Positions 36,644 through 44,905 of a DNA stretch of 64,000 bases are shown in pieces. The stretch is from Thermobifida fusca NBRC 14071 = JCM 3263. Lineage in GTDB: Bacteria; Actinomycetota; Actinomycetes; Streptosporangiales; Streptosporangiaceae. The stretch's first letter is position 1, and each line of letters begins with the position of its first letter. The DNA is taken from positions 21,688-85,687 of the forward strand of contig NZ_BCWB01000043.1 of assembly GCF_001592045.1 (NCBI RefSeq), given 5' to 3'. Position numbers and translations under genes: made by a program. Under the pieces are notes generated by a model. The model searched no databases. It saw only the letters and a list, made by a program, of their open reading frames with translations, and was not told the DNA's origin.

Positions 36644-38098
36644 TCACCGGTCTTCCTCCGAGCGGGCCCGGGCTCGCTCCGCGGCCTGTGCCGCAGGAGT
36701 ACCCGGACGTTTACGTTCCACCCAGCCTTCAATAGTGCGCTGGGGGCCGGCCGAGACTGCGAGCGCCCCTGGCGGTACGTCCTCGCGGACCACAGTCCCC
36801 GCTCCCGTGTAGGCGCCGTCGCCGACCCGGACGGGAGCCACGAACATGGTGTCACTGCCAGTGCGCGCGTAGTCACCGATTACCGTGCGGTGCTTGTTCA
36901 CCCCGTCGTAGTTGACGAACACCGACGAGGCACCGATGTTGACGCCTTTGCCGATGTCGGCGTCGCCCACGTAGGTCAGGTGCGGCACCTTGGAGCCCTC
37001 ACCCACCGTCGAGTTCTTCACTTCGACGAAGGTGCCGATCTTGACCCCGCGGTCCAGGCGCGCCCCGGGACGCAGGTAGGCGTAGGGGCCGACGGTGGCC
37101 TCCGGGCCGATCACGGCTTCCCGGGCGACCGTGTGCGAGACGACAGCGTCCTCCCCCACCTCGGTGTCGCACAGCACCGTGGCGGGCCCCACCTGGGCTC
37201 CTTCACCGATCACCGTGCGCCCCTGCAACTGGGTCTGCGGTTCCAGCACGGCGTCGCGCCCCACGCGGACGTCGACGTCCACCCACGTGGAGGCGGGATC
37301 CACCACGGTGACACCGTCGCGCATGAGCTGCTCCAGCAGCCGGGCGTTGAGCAGCCGGCGCGCCTCGGCGAGCTGGACCCGGTCGTTGACCCCTTCCACT
37401 TCGGTGCGGTCAGGGGCGATGTAGGCGCCGACCCGGTGGCCGTCGCCGCGCAGGAGCGCCACCGCATCGGTGATGTACTCCTCGCCTTTGGCGTTGTCCG
37501 CGGAGAGCCGGTGGACCACCTGGGACAGCAGGGCCCCGTCGAAGGCGTACATCCCGGAGTTGATCTCGTCGACCGCGCGCTGCTCTTCGGTGGCGTCCGC
37601 GTGCTCGACGATGCCGGTGACCGCGCCCGCAGCGTCGCGCACGATCCGCCCGTAGCCGGTGGGGTCGGGGACCCGGGCCGACAGGATCGTGACAGCGTTC
37701 CCCTCTGCTTCGTGCGCAGCAACCAGGTCGCGCAGCGTCGCACCGCGCAGCAGCGGGGTGTCTCCGCAGGTCAGCACAACCGTTCCGGTGAGTTCCACGT
37801 TCTGTGCGCGCAGCGCTTCGATCGCCATGCGCACGGCGTGGCCGGTGCCTTTCTGCTCTTCTTGCAGCGCGGTGATGGCGTGCGGAGCGATGCTCTTGAG
37901 GTGCTCCGTCACTTGCTCCCGTGCGTGGCCGACGACCACGACGGTGCGTTGCGGTTCGAGCTCGGCGACGGCCGCCAGGACATGTCCCAGCAGACTCCGG
38001 CCGCAGATCTCGTGGAGGACTTTGGGGCGCCTGGACTTCATACGGGTGCCCTCGCCTGCGGCGAGGACCATGACGGCGGCTGGACGGCTCGCGCTCAC
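36644..38098 (-). CDS. glmU: Bifunctional N-acetylglucosamine-1-phosphate uridyltransferase / glucosamine-1-phosphate acetyltransferase
   Basis: 484 residues from GTG 38098, with GGAG upstream and the product opening SASRPAAVMVLAAGEGTRMKS. It makes UDP-GlcNAc for cell wall synthesis. The N-terminal nucleotidyltransferase has the LAAGEGTRMKSRRPKVLH loop, QEEQKGTGHAV and CGDTPLL. The C-terminal left-handed beta-helix carries the acetyl-CoA part: KIGTFVEVKNSTVGEGSKV, HLTYVGDADIGKGVNIG, NYDGVNKHRTVIGD. The tail is Arg/Ala-rich. Longer upstream reading lacks homology. Confidence 0.95.
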   Translation of the reverse strand: MSASRPAAVMVLAAGEGTRMKSRRPKVLHEICGRSLLGHVLAAVAELEPQRTVVVVGHAREQVTEHLKSIAPHAITALQEEQKGTGHAVRMAIEALRAQNVELTGTVVLTCGDTPLLRGATLRDLVAAHEAEGNAVTILSARVPDPTGYGRIVRDAAGAVTGIVEHADATEEQRAVDEINSGMYAFDGALLSQVVHRLSADNAKGEEYITDAVALLRGDGHRVGAYIAPDRTEVEGVNDRVQLAEARRLLNARLLEQLMRDGVTVVDPASTWVDVDVRVGRDAVLEPQTQLQGRTVIGEGAQVGPATVLCDTEVGEDAVVSHTVAREAVIGPEATVGPYAYLRPGARLDRGVKIGTFVEVKNSTVGEGSKVPHLTYVGDADIGKGVNIGASSVFVNYDGVNKHRTVIGDYARTGSDTMFVAPVRVGDGAYTGAGTVVREDVPPGALAVSAGPQRTIEGWVERKRPGTPAAQAAERARARSEEDR

Positions 38099-38576
38099 TG
38101 GAGGCGACTCCTCTGTCGCTGGCGGATGAACCGGGATGAGTGTTGTGCGTGCAGATACGCTGCGGTCAGCAGCCCCGCGGGGCGGCACAGGATGCCGCGA
38201 ACGACGAAACGGGGCCCCAGGGCATGCGGAAACCACGTCCTGGACCGACACAGGCAGCATACAACTGGGCCGGGGGATATTTTGGGGCGACTCGGTGGGT
38301 GGGCCGGGATGGGGAGTGCGGTGACCTGGGCTCCGGACGTGGACCGGTGCCGGTGAGTCCCGGACCCGGGGCACGGGGAGGGGTTTGGACGCGCGTGTGC
38401 GGGCGGCGCGTGCTTCGCCTGTGCCGCGGGTGACGCGGGGTGCGGAACGGTTCGGGGCCGTGGCGAGTGGGCGGGCTCAGCGGCCGGCCGAATGCGGCTG
38501 CCCTGGTGGACGTTCCGTGGAGACTGCGGCGTTCCGCTCTGCTGTTCTGGAGGACCGGGCGTGCGCTGGAGAAGAG
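38099..38576. other. Intergenic region upstream of glmU
   Basis: 478 bases, very GC-rich, between the glmU start and the tRNA-Gln 3' end. The glmU promoter must lie here. I see no convincing gene, hairpin or operator. Confidence 0.5.
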
Positions 38577-38648
38577 CTCCCGGACCAGGACTCGAACCTG
38601 GACGACGGGGACCAAAACCCCGCATGCTGCCAATTACATCATCCGGGA
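38577..38648 (-). tRNA. tRNA-Gln (anticodon UUG)
   Basis: 72 nt. Acceptor TCCCGGA/TCCGGGA pairs perfectly, with discriminator G73. Anticodon stem CGGGG/CCCCG encloses the loop TTTTGGT, giving UUG. T arm is CCAGG TTCGAGT CCTGG. CCA is not encoded. Confidence 0.95.
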
Positions 38649-38968
38649 ATGAAGCAGGCTTTTCTGCACCTTCTCACGCTTCTTCGCGAGTTGTCCGCGT
38701 TGCGCAGACACCACGATAGCTTTCCCACAACTCTAAGGCACATCCGTAAGTGCCTTGTCCTTTTTTAGGCCGCCGCCCGGGCTGAGAGTTCCGCGCCTGC
38801 GGGCCTCGGACGGCCGTGCGGCGGACAGCCGCGTGCTTCTCGGGCACAGATCCGGCCGCAGCATCCCGTGCTGACGTGATTTTTGTCCTATCTCGGACAG
38901 CCCTCGTATCCCCAGGCGGAGCGGGGTAGATGGGGCTGCACCAAAAACATTACCCGCTTCCCTTGCCA

Positions 38969-38988
38969 AACCTACGGCCCCGTAGGTT
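38969..38988. promoter_or_regulatory. Perfect palindrome in the desaturase promoter region
   Basis: AACCTACGG-CC-CCGTAGGTT, 9-bp arms with a 2-base centre. A further CGTAGGT half-site lies at 38996-39002. A TTGCCA hexamer at 38963 suggests that the palindrome overlaps a promoter. Size and symmetry suit a TetR dimer; a TetR gene follows the desaturase gene. Confidence 0.6.
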
Positions 38989-39173
38989 ACGGTTACGTAG
39001 GTATAGGTTGTCCGACCGTCGCTGACCGGAAGGGCGTTGCACCTGTCCGTCCTTCCGCCCTGCTCGACCAGGATCCGCCTGGTGAGGTGGGGGTGGCTGG
39101 TCTCGCCCCGCAGAGATCAGCCGTCGGGGGACTCCCTTCCAATCCATCCGGCTATCCAGAACGAGGTGGGCTT

Positions 39174-40124
39174 ATGTCCGAACTTTCCGCCAACTCGACC
39201 CAGCGCCGCGCTCCGGAGCCAGAGATCCTGGACGAGAAGCGCTCCCGCACCGAGCGCTACACCATCTTCACCTTCGTCTTTGTGCCGCTCCTCGCCCTAG
39301 CCGCCGCCGTGCCCTTCGCCTGGGGATGGGGACTGACCTGGCTCGATGTCGCTATCGGCGCGGTCTTCTACCTCATCGGCGGGCTGGGCATCACCGTGGG
39401 CTACCACCGCCTGTTCACCCACGGCTCGTACCGCGCCGCGCGGCCCCTGAAGATCGCCCTGGCCATCGCCGGCTCCCTAGCGATCGAAGGCGGGGTCATC
39501 AAGTGGGTGGCCGACCACCGCCGCCACCACAAGTACTCCGACCACGAAGGCGACCCCCACTCGCCTTGGCGGTTCGGCGACGACTGGCGTTCCGTGGCCA
39601 AAGGCATGTTCTACGCCCACATGGGCTGGCTGTTCCTGGACGAGCAGAAGACTTCCCCTAAGCGGTTCGCGCCCGACCTCCTCAAAGACAAGGACCTGGT
39701 CCGTATCGACCGCTACTTCTGGGTCTTCGTGCTCATCTCGCTGCTCACCCCGCCGCTCATCGGCGGCCTGGTGACCATGTCGTGGTGGGGCGCGTGCACC
39801 GCGTTCTTCTGGGGAAGCCTGGTCCGTATCGCGCTCCTGCACCACGTCACGTGGTCGGTCAACTCGATCTGCCACACCATTGGTGAAGAAAACTTCACGG
39901 TTCGCGACCGGTCCCGCAACGTCTGGTGGCTGGCGATCCCGTCCTTCGGCGAGTCCTGGCACAATCTGCACCATGCCGAACCGACCTGCGCCCGGCACGG
40001 GGTCCTCAAGGGCCAGATCGACATCTCGGCACGGGTCATCTGGATCTTCGAGAAACTGGGATGGGCGACCAAGGTGCGCTGGCCCGACCCCGAGCGGCTG
40101 GCAGCCAAACGTGTCGCCGCCTAA
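39174..40124 (+). CDS. Acyl-CoA / fatty acid delta-9 type desaturase
   Basis: 316 residues from ATG 39174 with GAGGTGGG upstream. It is a membrane di-iron enzyme that introduces a double bond into long acyl chains using O2 and electrons from a ferredoxin or reductase. The three His boxes are present: HRLFTH (78-83), HRRHH (115-119) and HNLHH near the C-terminus. Membrane helices lie around 30-75 and 185-225. The TetR gene 25 bases downstream and the upstream palindrome suggest local feedback control of membrane fluidity. The long upstream open reading lacks homology and is excluded. Confidence 0.92.
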   Translation: MSELSANSTQRRAPEPEILDEKRSRTERYTIFTFVFVPLLALAAAVPFAWGWGLTWLDVAIGAVFYLIGGLGITVGYHRLFTHGSYRAARPLKIALAIAGSLAIEGGVIKWVADHRRHHKYSDHEGDPHSPWRFGDDWRSVAKGMFYAHMGWLFLDEQKTSPKRFAPDLLKDKDLVRIDRYFWVFVLISLLTPPLIGGLVTMSWWGACTAFFWGSLVRIALLHHVTWSVNSICHTIGEENFTVRDRSRNVWWLAIPSFGESWHNLHHAEPTCARHGVLKGQIDISARVIWIFEKLGWATKVRWPDPERLAAKRVAA

Positions 40125-40148
40125 CCAGATCGGCCATCATGGGGAGCC

Positions 40149-40799
40149 GTGAGCGAACAGAGTCCCAAAACCCGTAAAAAGCAGCGCATGACCGGCAAGG
40201 AGCGCCGGGAACAGCTTCTCGCAATTGGTAGGGAACTGTTCGCCGAACGCGGCTTCGCCGCCACTTCCGTGGAGGAGATCGCGGCCCGCGCCGGGGTCTC
40301 CAAACCGGTGGTCTACGAGCACTTCGGAGGTAAAGAAGGGGTCTACGCGGTCGTCGTCGACCGCGAGATGCAGCGCCTGCTCGGCCTTGTCAGCGACGCT
40401 CTCGTCGAGGGGAGTCCACGCCAGAAGCTGGAGCGGGCGGCCCTCGCCCTCCTGCAGTACATCGAGGAGCACAGCGAAGGGTTCCGGATCTTGGCGCGCG
40501 ACTCGCACGCCGCGTCCGGGACCGGGAGCTTCGCGAGCCTCATCAGCGATATCGCCACCCAGGTGGAGCACGTGCTCGCCGAAGAGTTCCGGGCCCGCGG
40601 CTACGACCCGAAGCTCGCTCCGCTCTATGCCCAGGCCCTGGTGGGCATGGTGGCGTTGACCGGCCAGTGGTGGCTGGAGGTGCGCCGTCCCCGCCGGGAG
40701 GTGGTGGCAGCCCACCTGGTGAACCTGGCGTGGAACGGCCTGTCCCGTCTGGACACCAAACCGCGAGTGGAGGGAGCCCGGTCTCGACGGCGAGAATAA
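40149..40799 (+). CDS. TetR-family regulator
   Basis: 216 residues from GTG 40149; an ATG 13 codons later is an alternative. The TetR DNA-binding helices are clear: ERREQLLAIGRELFAERGFAATSVEEIAARAGVSKPVVYEHFGGKEGVYA. The ligand domain is hydrophobic and helical and could bind acyl-CoA, as in other regulators next to desaturases, but this is inference. Immediately downstream of the desaturase gene and probably co-transcribed. In M. tuberculosis a TetR gene (Rv1019) also lies in this part of the block. The perfect palindrome at 38969-38988 is a good candidate target. Confidence 0.9.
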   Translation: MSEQSPKTRKKQRMTGKERREQLLAIGRELFAERGFAATSVEEIAARAGVSKPVVYEHFGGKEGVYAVVVDREMQRLLGLVSDALVEGSPRQKLERAALALLQYIEEHSEGFRILARDSHAASGTGSFASLISDIATQVEHVLAEEFRARGYDPKLAPLYAQALVGMVALTGQWWLEVRRPRREVVAAHLVNLAWNGLSRLDTKPRVEGARSRRRE

Positions 40800-40818
40800 C
40801 GGGCTCACTCATCGATTA

Positions 40819-40832
40819 TCTTGATATCAAGA
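40819..40832. promoter_or_regulatory. MarR-type operator
   Basis: TCTTGATATCAAGA is a perfect 14-bp palindrome of the form bound by many MarR proteins. It lies 14 bases upstream of the marR-like ATG at 40847, ideally placed for autorepression. Confidence 0.65.
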
Positions 40833-40846
40833 GATATGCTAGGTGC

Positions 40847-41341
40847 ATGCGTGACGAGGTTGACGGTCTAGTCGAGGCGTGGCGCACCGAACGTCCCGAT
40901 CTTGACGTAGCGCCGCTGCAAGTCCTGAGCCGGGTCTCTCGGCTGGCCCGCCACCTCGACCGTGCGCGCCGTTCGGTCTTCGCCGCCCACGACCTGGAGC
41001 CGTGGGAGTTCGACGTCCTCGCCGAACTGCGCCGCTCTGGTCACCCCTACGAGCTGAGCCCTGGGCGGCTCATGCGCGCCACCCTCGTGACCTCGGGGAC
41101 CATGACCAACCGGATCGACCGGCTCACCGAGGACGGCCTCGTGCGCCGCCTGCCGGACCCGACCGACCGGCGAGGCGTCCTGGTCCGGCTCACCGACGAG
41201 GGGCGGGAACGCGTGGACGCGGCCCTCGCCGACCTCCTCCGCTACGAGGAGTCCCTCCTCGCCGCGCTCACCACGGCCGAACGCGACCAGTTGGCCACGC
41301 TGCTGCGGACCGTCCTCGCCCCCCTGGACGAACCGGACTGA
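40847..41341 (+). CDS. MarR-family regulator
   Basis: 164 residues from ATG 40847, with a weak AGG upstream. Winged-helix core: LEPWEFDVLAELRRSGHPYELSPGRL then TSGTMTNRIDRLTEDGLVRRLPDPTDRRGVLVRLTDEGRERVD, including the DxRG-type wing (DRRG). Helices at both ends form the dimer interface. Reading further upstream runs into the TetR gene. No transporter or enzyme gene is adjacent, so its target other than itself is unknown. Followed by a hairpin with a T tract. Confidence 0.9.
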   Translation: MRDEVDGLVEAWRTERPDLDVAPLQVLSRVSRLARHLDRARRSVFAAHDLEPWEFDVLAELRRSGHPYELSPGRLMRATLVTSGTMTNRIDRLTEDGLVRRLPDPTDRRGVLVRLTDEGRERVDAALADLLRYEESLLAALTTAERDQLATLLRTVLAPLDEPD

Positions 41342-41415
41342 TTCCTCACACTTCTCCCACGCCCCATGACCGGCTTTTGGGAACACCCTTACCACACGTC
41401 TCGGTAACGGACAGA

Positions 41416-41445
41416 AGTCATCACTCTGTGATGACTAGCTTTTTC
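41416..41445 (+). terminator. Terminator after the MarR gene
   Basis: Perfect 8-bp stem AGTCATCA / TGATGACT with loop CTCTG, then AGCTTTTTCC. An outer GGTAAC/GTTACC pair (41403-41408 and 41452-41457) nests around it. Confidence 0.7.
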
Positions 41446-41519
41446 CGGTCTGTTACCGGCATGCTACGCAGGGGCTCACTTTGACCGATTGACCTGCGAG
41501 AGAAGAGACGTGAGAGACC

Positions 41520-42425
41520 ATGCGCCGGTTTGCTTGGATATGTACCGCCGCAGCAGTAGCCCTGCTGGCCGCAAGCTGCAGCTCCGAAGACAACAACGCA
41601 GCGGAGATGCAGTACTACCTGTCGCTGGGTGATGGTCTGACAGTCGGAGCCCAGCCTGACGACTCGGGCGACGTCCTCGAAACCGCCACGGGCTACACCA
41701 ACCTGGTGGCCTCAGCCCTGTCAAAGGAGCCTCCGGGGGTGCAGCACGTCAACCTGGGGTGCATCGGAGAGACCACCATCACCTTCCTCAGCGGTGGCGC
41801 TGAAGGCTGCGAATACGACGAGGGCTCGCAGCTGGACGCCGCCGTGGAGTTCCTGGAGCAGCACAAGGGCAAGGTGCGCCTCATCACGATCAGCATCGGC
41901 GGCGAGAACCTGTTCTCGTGCGCCCGGGACGAGGACGGCGCGCTGACCACCGACATCGACCGGGAGTGCGTCTCCGAAAACCTGCAGAAGGTCTCCGAGG
42001 ACGCGCCGATCATCGCCCAGCGGCTGCGGGAAGCCGCGGGCGACGACGTCGAAATCATCGCGCTCACCGCCTACAACCCGCTGCTCGCGATGTACCTGCA
42101 GGAAGAGGTGACCGAGGTCGTCGCCACGGAGGACGACGACGAGCGCACCTACCAGGACACCGCCAACTACACCAACGGCATGCTGGCCGCGATCAACGGC
42201 ACCCTCAACGACGCCTACAACGCCGAGAACATCACCGTGGCGAACGTGGCCACGCTGTTCGACGTGGACAACTTCGAAGAGAACGACGACGGCACGCCCG
42301 CCAACGTCCACAACGTGTGCCAGTACACGTGGATGTGCGACACCGAGCGCGGCCCGGACATCCACCTCAACCAGGAAGGGGCTCAGGAGGTCGCCACCCT
42401 CGTCCAGGACGTGATGCGGGAGTAG
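41520..42425 (+). CDS. SGNH-hydrolase-like lipoprotein lacking the catalytic serine
   Basis: 301 residues. Lipoprotein signal with lipobox LAASC (C20). The fold follows secreted SGNH lipases: block I YLSLGDGLTVG, block III ITISIGGENL, and block V DIHLNQEG with D280 and H282. The nucleophile of block I (GDS) is G39, and the block III Asn position reads E129-N130. Paired Cys residues at 81, 97, 134, 150, 267 and 273 suggest disulfides. It may be a non-catalytic binding protein, or use another residue. Flanked by marR and, convergently, the ABC-F gene. Confidence 0.8.
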   Translation: MRRFAWICTAAAVALLAASCSSEDNNAAEMQYYLSLGDGLTVGAQPDDSGDVLETATGYTNLVASALSKEPPGVQHVNLGCIGETTITFLSGGAEGCEYDEGSQLDAAVEFLEQHKGKVRLITISIGGENLFSCARDEDGALTTDIDRECVSENLQKVSEDAPIIAQRLREAAGDDVEIIALTAYNPLLAMYLQEEVTEVVATEDDDERTYQDTANYTNGMLAAINGTLNDAYNAENITVANVATLFDVDNFEENDDGTPANVHNVCQYTWMCDTERGPDIHLNQEGAQEVATLVQDVMRE

Positions 42426-42506
42426 CGCCGCATCGGCGTCCCAGCTCGGCGTAGCGGCGTGCCTCGCCGCCCCGTGGCGGCAGTGGGGCGGCGGGCACGC
42501 GACTCC

Positions 42507-44288
42507 TCACTCTCCGAGTCGCTCGGCCTCCCGGAGCCAGGCGTCCTCCAGTTCCGCTTTCTCCGCGGTGAGCGCTTTGAGCTCCGCACCGAGCTCCGCG
42601 AGGCGGGCATAGTCCTCCGCGGCTTCCGCCATGAGCGCGTGGAGCTCCTCTTCCCGCGCACTGATCCGGTCGATCCGGCGTTCGATGCGCTGCAGCTCTT
42701 TCTGTGCGGCCCGCCGCTCCGCCGCCGAGAGTTTCGGTGCCGCCTCGGCGGGACCGGCGTCCTCCTTCGCGGCAGCGCCGTCCTGGGGGATCTCGCCGCG
42801 CTCCGCACGCTCGGCGCGCAGCCGCAGATACTCGTCGACCCCGCCGGGCAGGTGGCGCAGCGTGCCGTCGCCGAGCAGCGCGAACACCTGGTCGCAGACC
42901 CGCTCCAGGAAGTAGCGGTCGTGGCTGACCACCACCAGCGACCCGGGCCAGCCGTCGAGCAGGTCCTCCAGCTCGGTCAGCGTCTCGATATCCAGGTCGT
43001 TGGTGGGCTCGTCCAAGAGCAGCACGTTGGGTTCGGCCATGAGCAGCCGCAGCAGTTGCAGCCGCCGCCGCTCCCCGCCGGACAGGTCGCCGATCGGGGT
43101 CCACTGCCGCTCCCCGCGGAAGCCGAAGCGCTCCAGCATCTGGCTCGCGGAGTACTCCCGTTTGCCGACGGTGACGCGCTGGCGTATCTCGGAGACGGCT
43201 TGCAGGGGCCGCGCCTCCGGGTCCAGCTCCGCGAGGTTCTGCGAGAGGTGGGCCAAGTTGACGGTGGCCCCGTGGCGCACGGTCCCGGCGTCAGGGGCCT
43301 GCTCTTTCGCGAGCAGGCGGAGCAGGCTCGTCTTCCCCGAGCCGTTGACCCCGACCACGCCGATACGGTCCCCGGGCCCGAGCTGCCAGGTGAGGCGGTC
43401 CAGCAGGACGGTGTCGCCAGCCCGGAGGGTGACGTCTTTGACGTCGATGACGGTCTTGCCCAGCCGGGAGCTGGCGAACCGGACCAGTTCGACAGTGTCG
43501 CGGGCGGGCGGCTCGTTGGCGATGAGCGCGTTCGCCGCTTCGATCCGGAACTTGGGTTTGGAGGTGCGGGCCGGCGGTCCACGGCGCAGCCAGGCCAGTT
43601 CCTTGCGGAGCAGGTTCTGGCGGCGCTCCTCCGCGGCGCGGGCGAGGCGCTGCCGTTCCGCTTTGGCGAGCACGTAGGCGGCATAGCCGCCTTCGTAGCG
43701 CTCCACCCGCCCGTCCACGACCTCCCAGGTGCGCTGGGTGACGGCGTCAAGGAACCAGCGGTCGTGGGTGACGACGGCGACGGCTTCGCGCCGCTGGTTG
43801 AGGTGGTCGGCCAGCCAGGCAATGCCTTCGATGTCGAGGTGGTTGGTCGGCTCGTCCAGGATGATCAGGTCGTGGGTGTCGATGAGCATCCTGGCGAGTC
43901 CGGCGCGGCGGCGCTCCCCACCGGAGAGGTGGGCCATCCGGGCGTTGAGGTCCCATCCGGACAGCAGGCCGCGGAGCACATCGCGGATCCGCGCGTCCCC
44001 CGCCCACTCGTGTTCGGCCCGCCCGTCGAGGACGAACTGACCGACGGTGGTGTCAGGGAAGCTGTCCTGCTGGTGGAGGAAGCCGATCCGCAGCCCCCGG
44101 CTGTGCACGACCCGTCCGGAATCAGGCTGGAGCCGTCCAGCGATGACGGACACCAGCGTGGACTTGCCGCCGCCGTTACGGCCCACGATGCCGATCCGAT
44201 CGCCCTCCTCGATCCCGAGGGACACGGAGTCCAAGAGGACGAGGGGCCCGTAGGCCAGCGAAACGTCTTGCAGATTGACGAGGTTCAT
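42507..44288 (-). CDS. ABC-F family ATPase (Uup-like)
   Basis: 593 residues from ATG 44288 (MNLVNLQDVSLAYG), the usual family start; ATG 44297 is possible. It has two ABC domains without membrane segments. Walker A motifs are GRNGGGKST and GVNGSGKTS. Signatures LSGGERRRAGLARML and LSGGERRRLQLLRLL, and LDEPTNHLD and LDEPTNDLD, are present. The linker between them is Arg/Lys-rich. The C-terminus is a coiled coil (LQRIERRIDRISAREEELHA) as in Uup, which binds branched DNA or ribosomes. ABC-F factors act on the ribosome E site or in replication; antibiotic protection is not implied. Confidence 0.9.
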   Translation of the reverse strand: MNLVNLQDVSLAYGPLVLLDSVSLGIEEGDRIGIVGRNGGGKSTLVSVIAGRLQPDSGRVVHSRGLRIGFLHQQDSFPDTTVGQFVLDGRAEHEWAGDARIRDVLRGLLSGWDLNARMAHLSGGERRRAGLARMLIDTHDLIILDEPTNHLDIEGIAWLADHLNQRREAVAVVTHDRWFLDAVTQRTWEVVDGRVERYEGGYAAYVLAKAERQRLARAAEERRQNLLRKELAWLRRGPPARTSKPKFRIEAANALIANEPPARDTVELVRFASSRLGKTVIDVKDVTLRAGDTVLLDRLTWQLGPGDRIGVVGVNGSGKTSLLRLLAKEQAPDAGTVRHGATVNLAHLSQNLAELDPEARPLQAVSEIRQRVTVGKREYSASQMLERFGFRGERQWTPIGDLSGGERRRLQLLRLLMAEPNVLLLDEPTNDLDIETLTELEDLLDGWPGSLVVVSHDRYFLERVCDQVFALLGDGTLRHLPGGVDEYLRLRAERAERGEIPQDGAAAKEDAGPAEAAPKLSAAERRAAQKELQRIERRIDRISAREEELHALMAEAAEDYARLAELGAELKALTAEKAELEDAWLREAERLGE

Positions 44289-44390
44289 CCCTTCCATTGT
44301 CGCGGGTGCGCGGGAGTGCAGGGGACGGCTTCTCCCGCCCCGCAGAGATCAAGAAGAGCAATGCGCCACAGCAGGGCAACTGACCGCAAA

Positions 44391-44408
44391 TCTCAGGTTA
44401 GGTTGAGG
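44391..44408. promoter_or_regulatory. SoxR box
   Basis: TCTCAGGTTAGGTTGAGG agrees at 14 of 18 positions with the classical site CCTCAAGTTAACTTGAGG. It lies 32 bases upstream of soxR and about 100 bases from the divergent ABC-F start. Confidence 0.65.
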
Positions 44409-44439
44409 TCAACAGACCCACCGACGAGGAGGTTGGAGC

Positions 44440-44901
44440 ATGGCGCAACTTCCGGTCCAGCTCACGATCGGCCAGCTCGCAGAGCGCAGCGGGATGTCGC
44501 ACAGCGCACTGCGGTTCTATGAAGCAAAAGGGCTGATCCGGGCAGAGCGGACCGCGGGCAACCAGCGCCGCTACCACCGCAGCACCCTGCGCCGCCTAGC
44601 GTTCATCGCGGCCGCCCAGCGCGTGGGGCTGACCCTCGCGCGGATCCAGGAAGCGCTGGCCACACTCCCTGAGGAGCGGGCCCCCACCGCCGAGGACTGG
44701 GCGCGGCTCTCCCGCATGTGGCGGGACGAACTGGAGACCCGGATTGATGCGCTGCAACGCCTGCGGGACCGGTTGACTTCGTGCATCGGCTGCGGCTGTC
44801 TTTCCCTGCGCTCCTGCGCGCTGCGCAACAACGACGATGCGCTGGCCGCGTGGGGACCGGGTGCCCCGCTGCTGCGCCCGGCACGCGAAGGCGGCCTGTA
44901 G
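44440..44901 (+). CDS. soxR: SoxR, redox-sensing MerR-family regulator
   Basis: 153 residues. MerR winged helix (TIGQLAERSGMSHSALRFYEAKGLI) and dimerisation helix. The [2Fe-2S] motif CIGCGCLSLRSC has C115, C118, C120 and C126, the C-x2-C-x-C-x5-C spacing of E. coli SoxR. The family senses redox-active compounds; in actinobacteria it controls oxygenases and transporters instead of SoxS. A SoxR box is present upstream. The stop is four bases from the end of convergent ispE. Confidence 0.94.
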   Translation: MAQLPVQLTIGQLAERSGMSHSALRFYEAKGLIRAERTAGNQRRYHRSTLRRLAFIAAAQRVGLTLARIQEALATLPEERAPTAEDWARLSRMWRDELETRIDALQRLRDRLTSCIGCGCLSLRSCALRNNDDALAAWGPGAPLLRPAREGGL

Positions 44902-44905
44902 CCGC

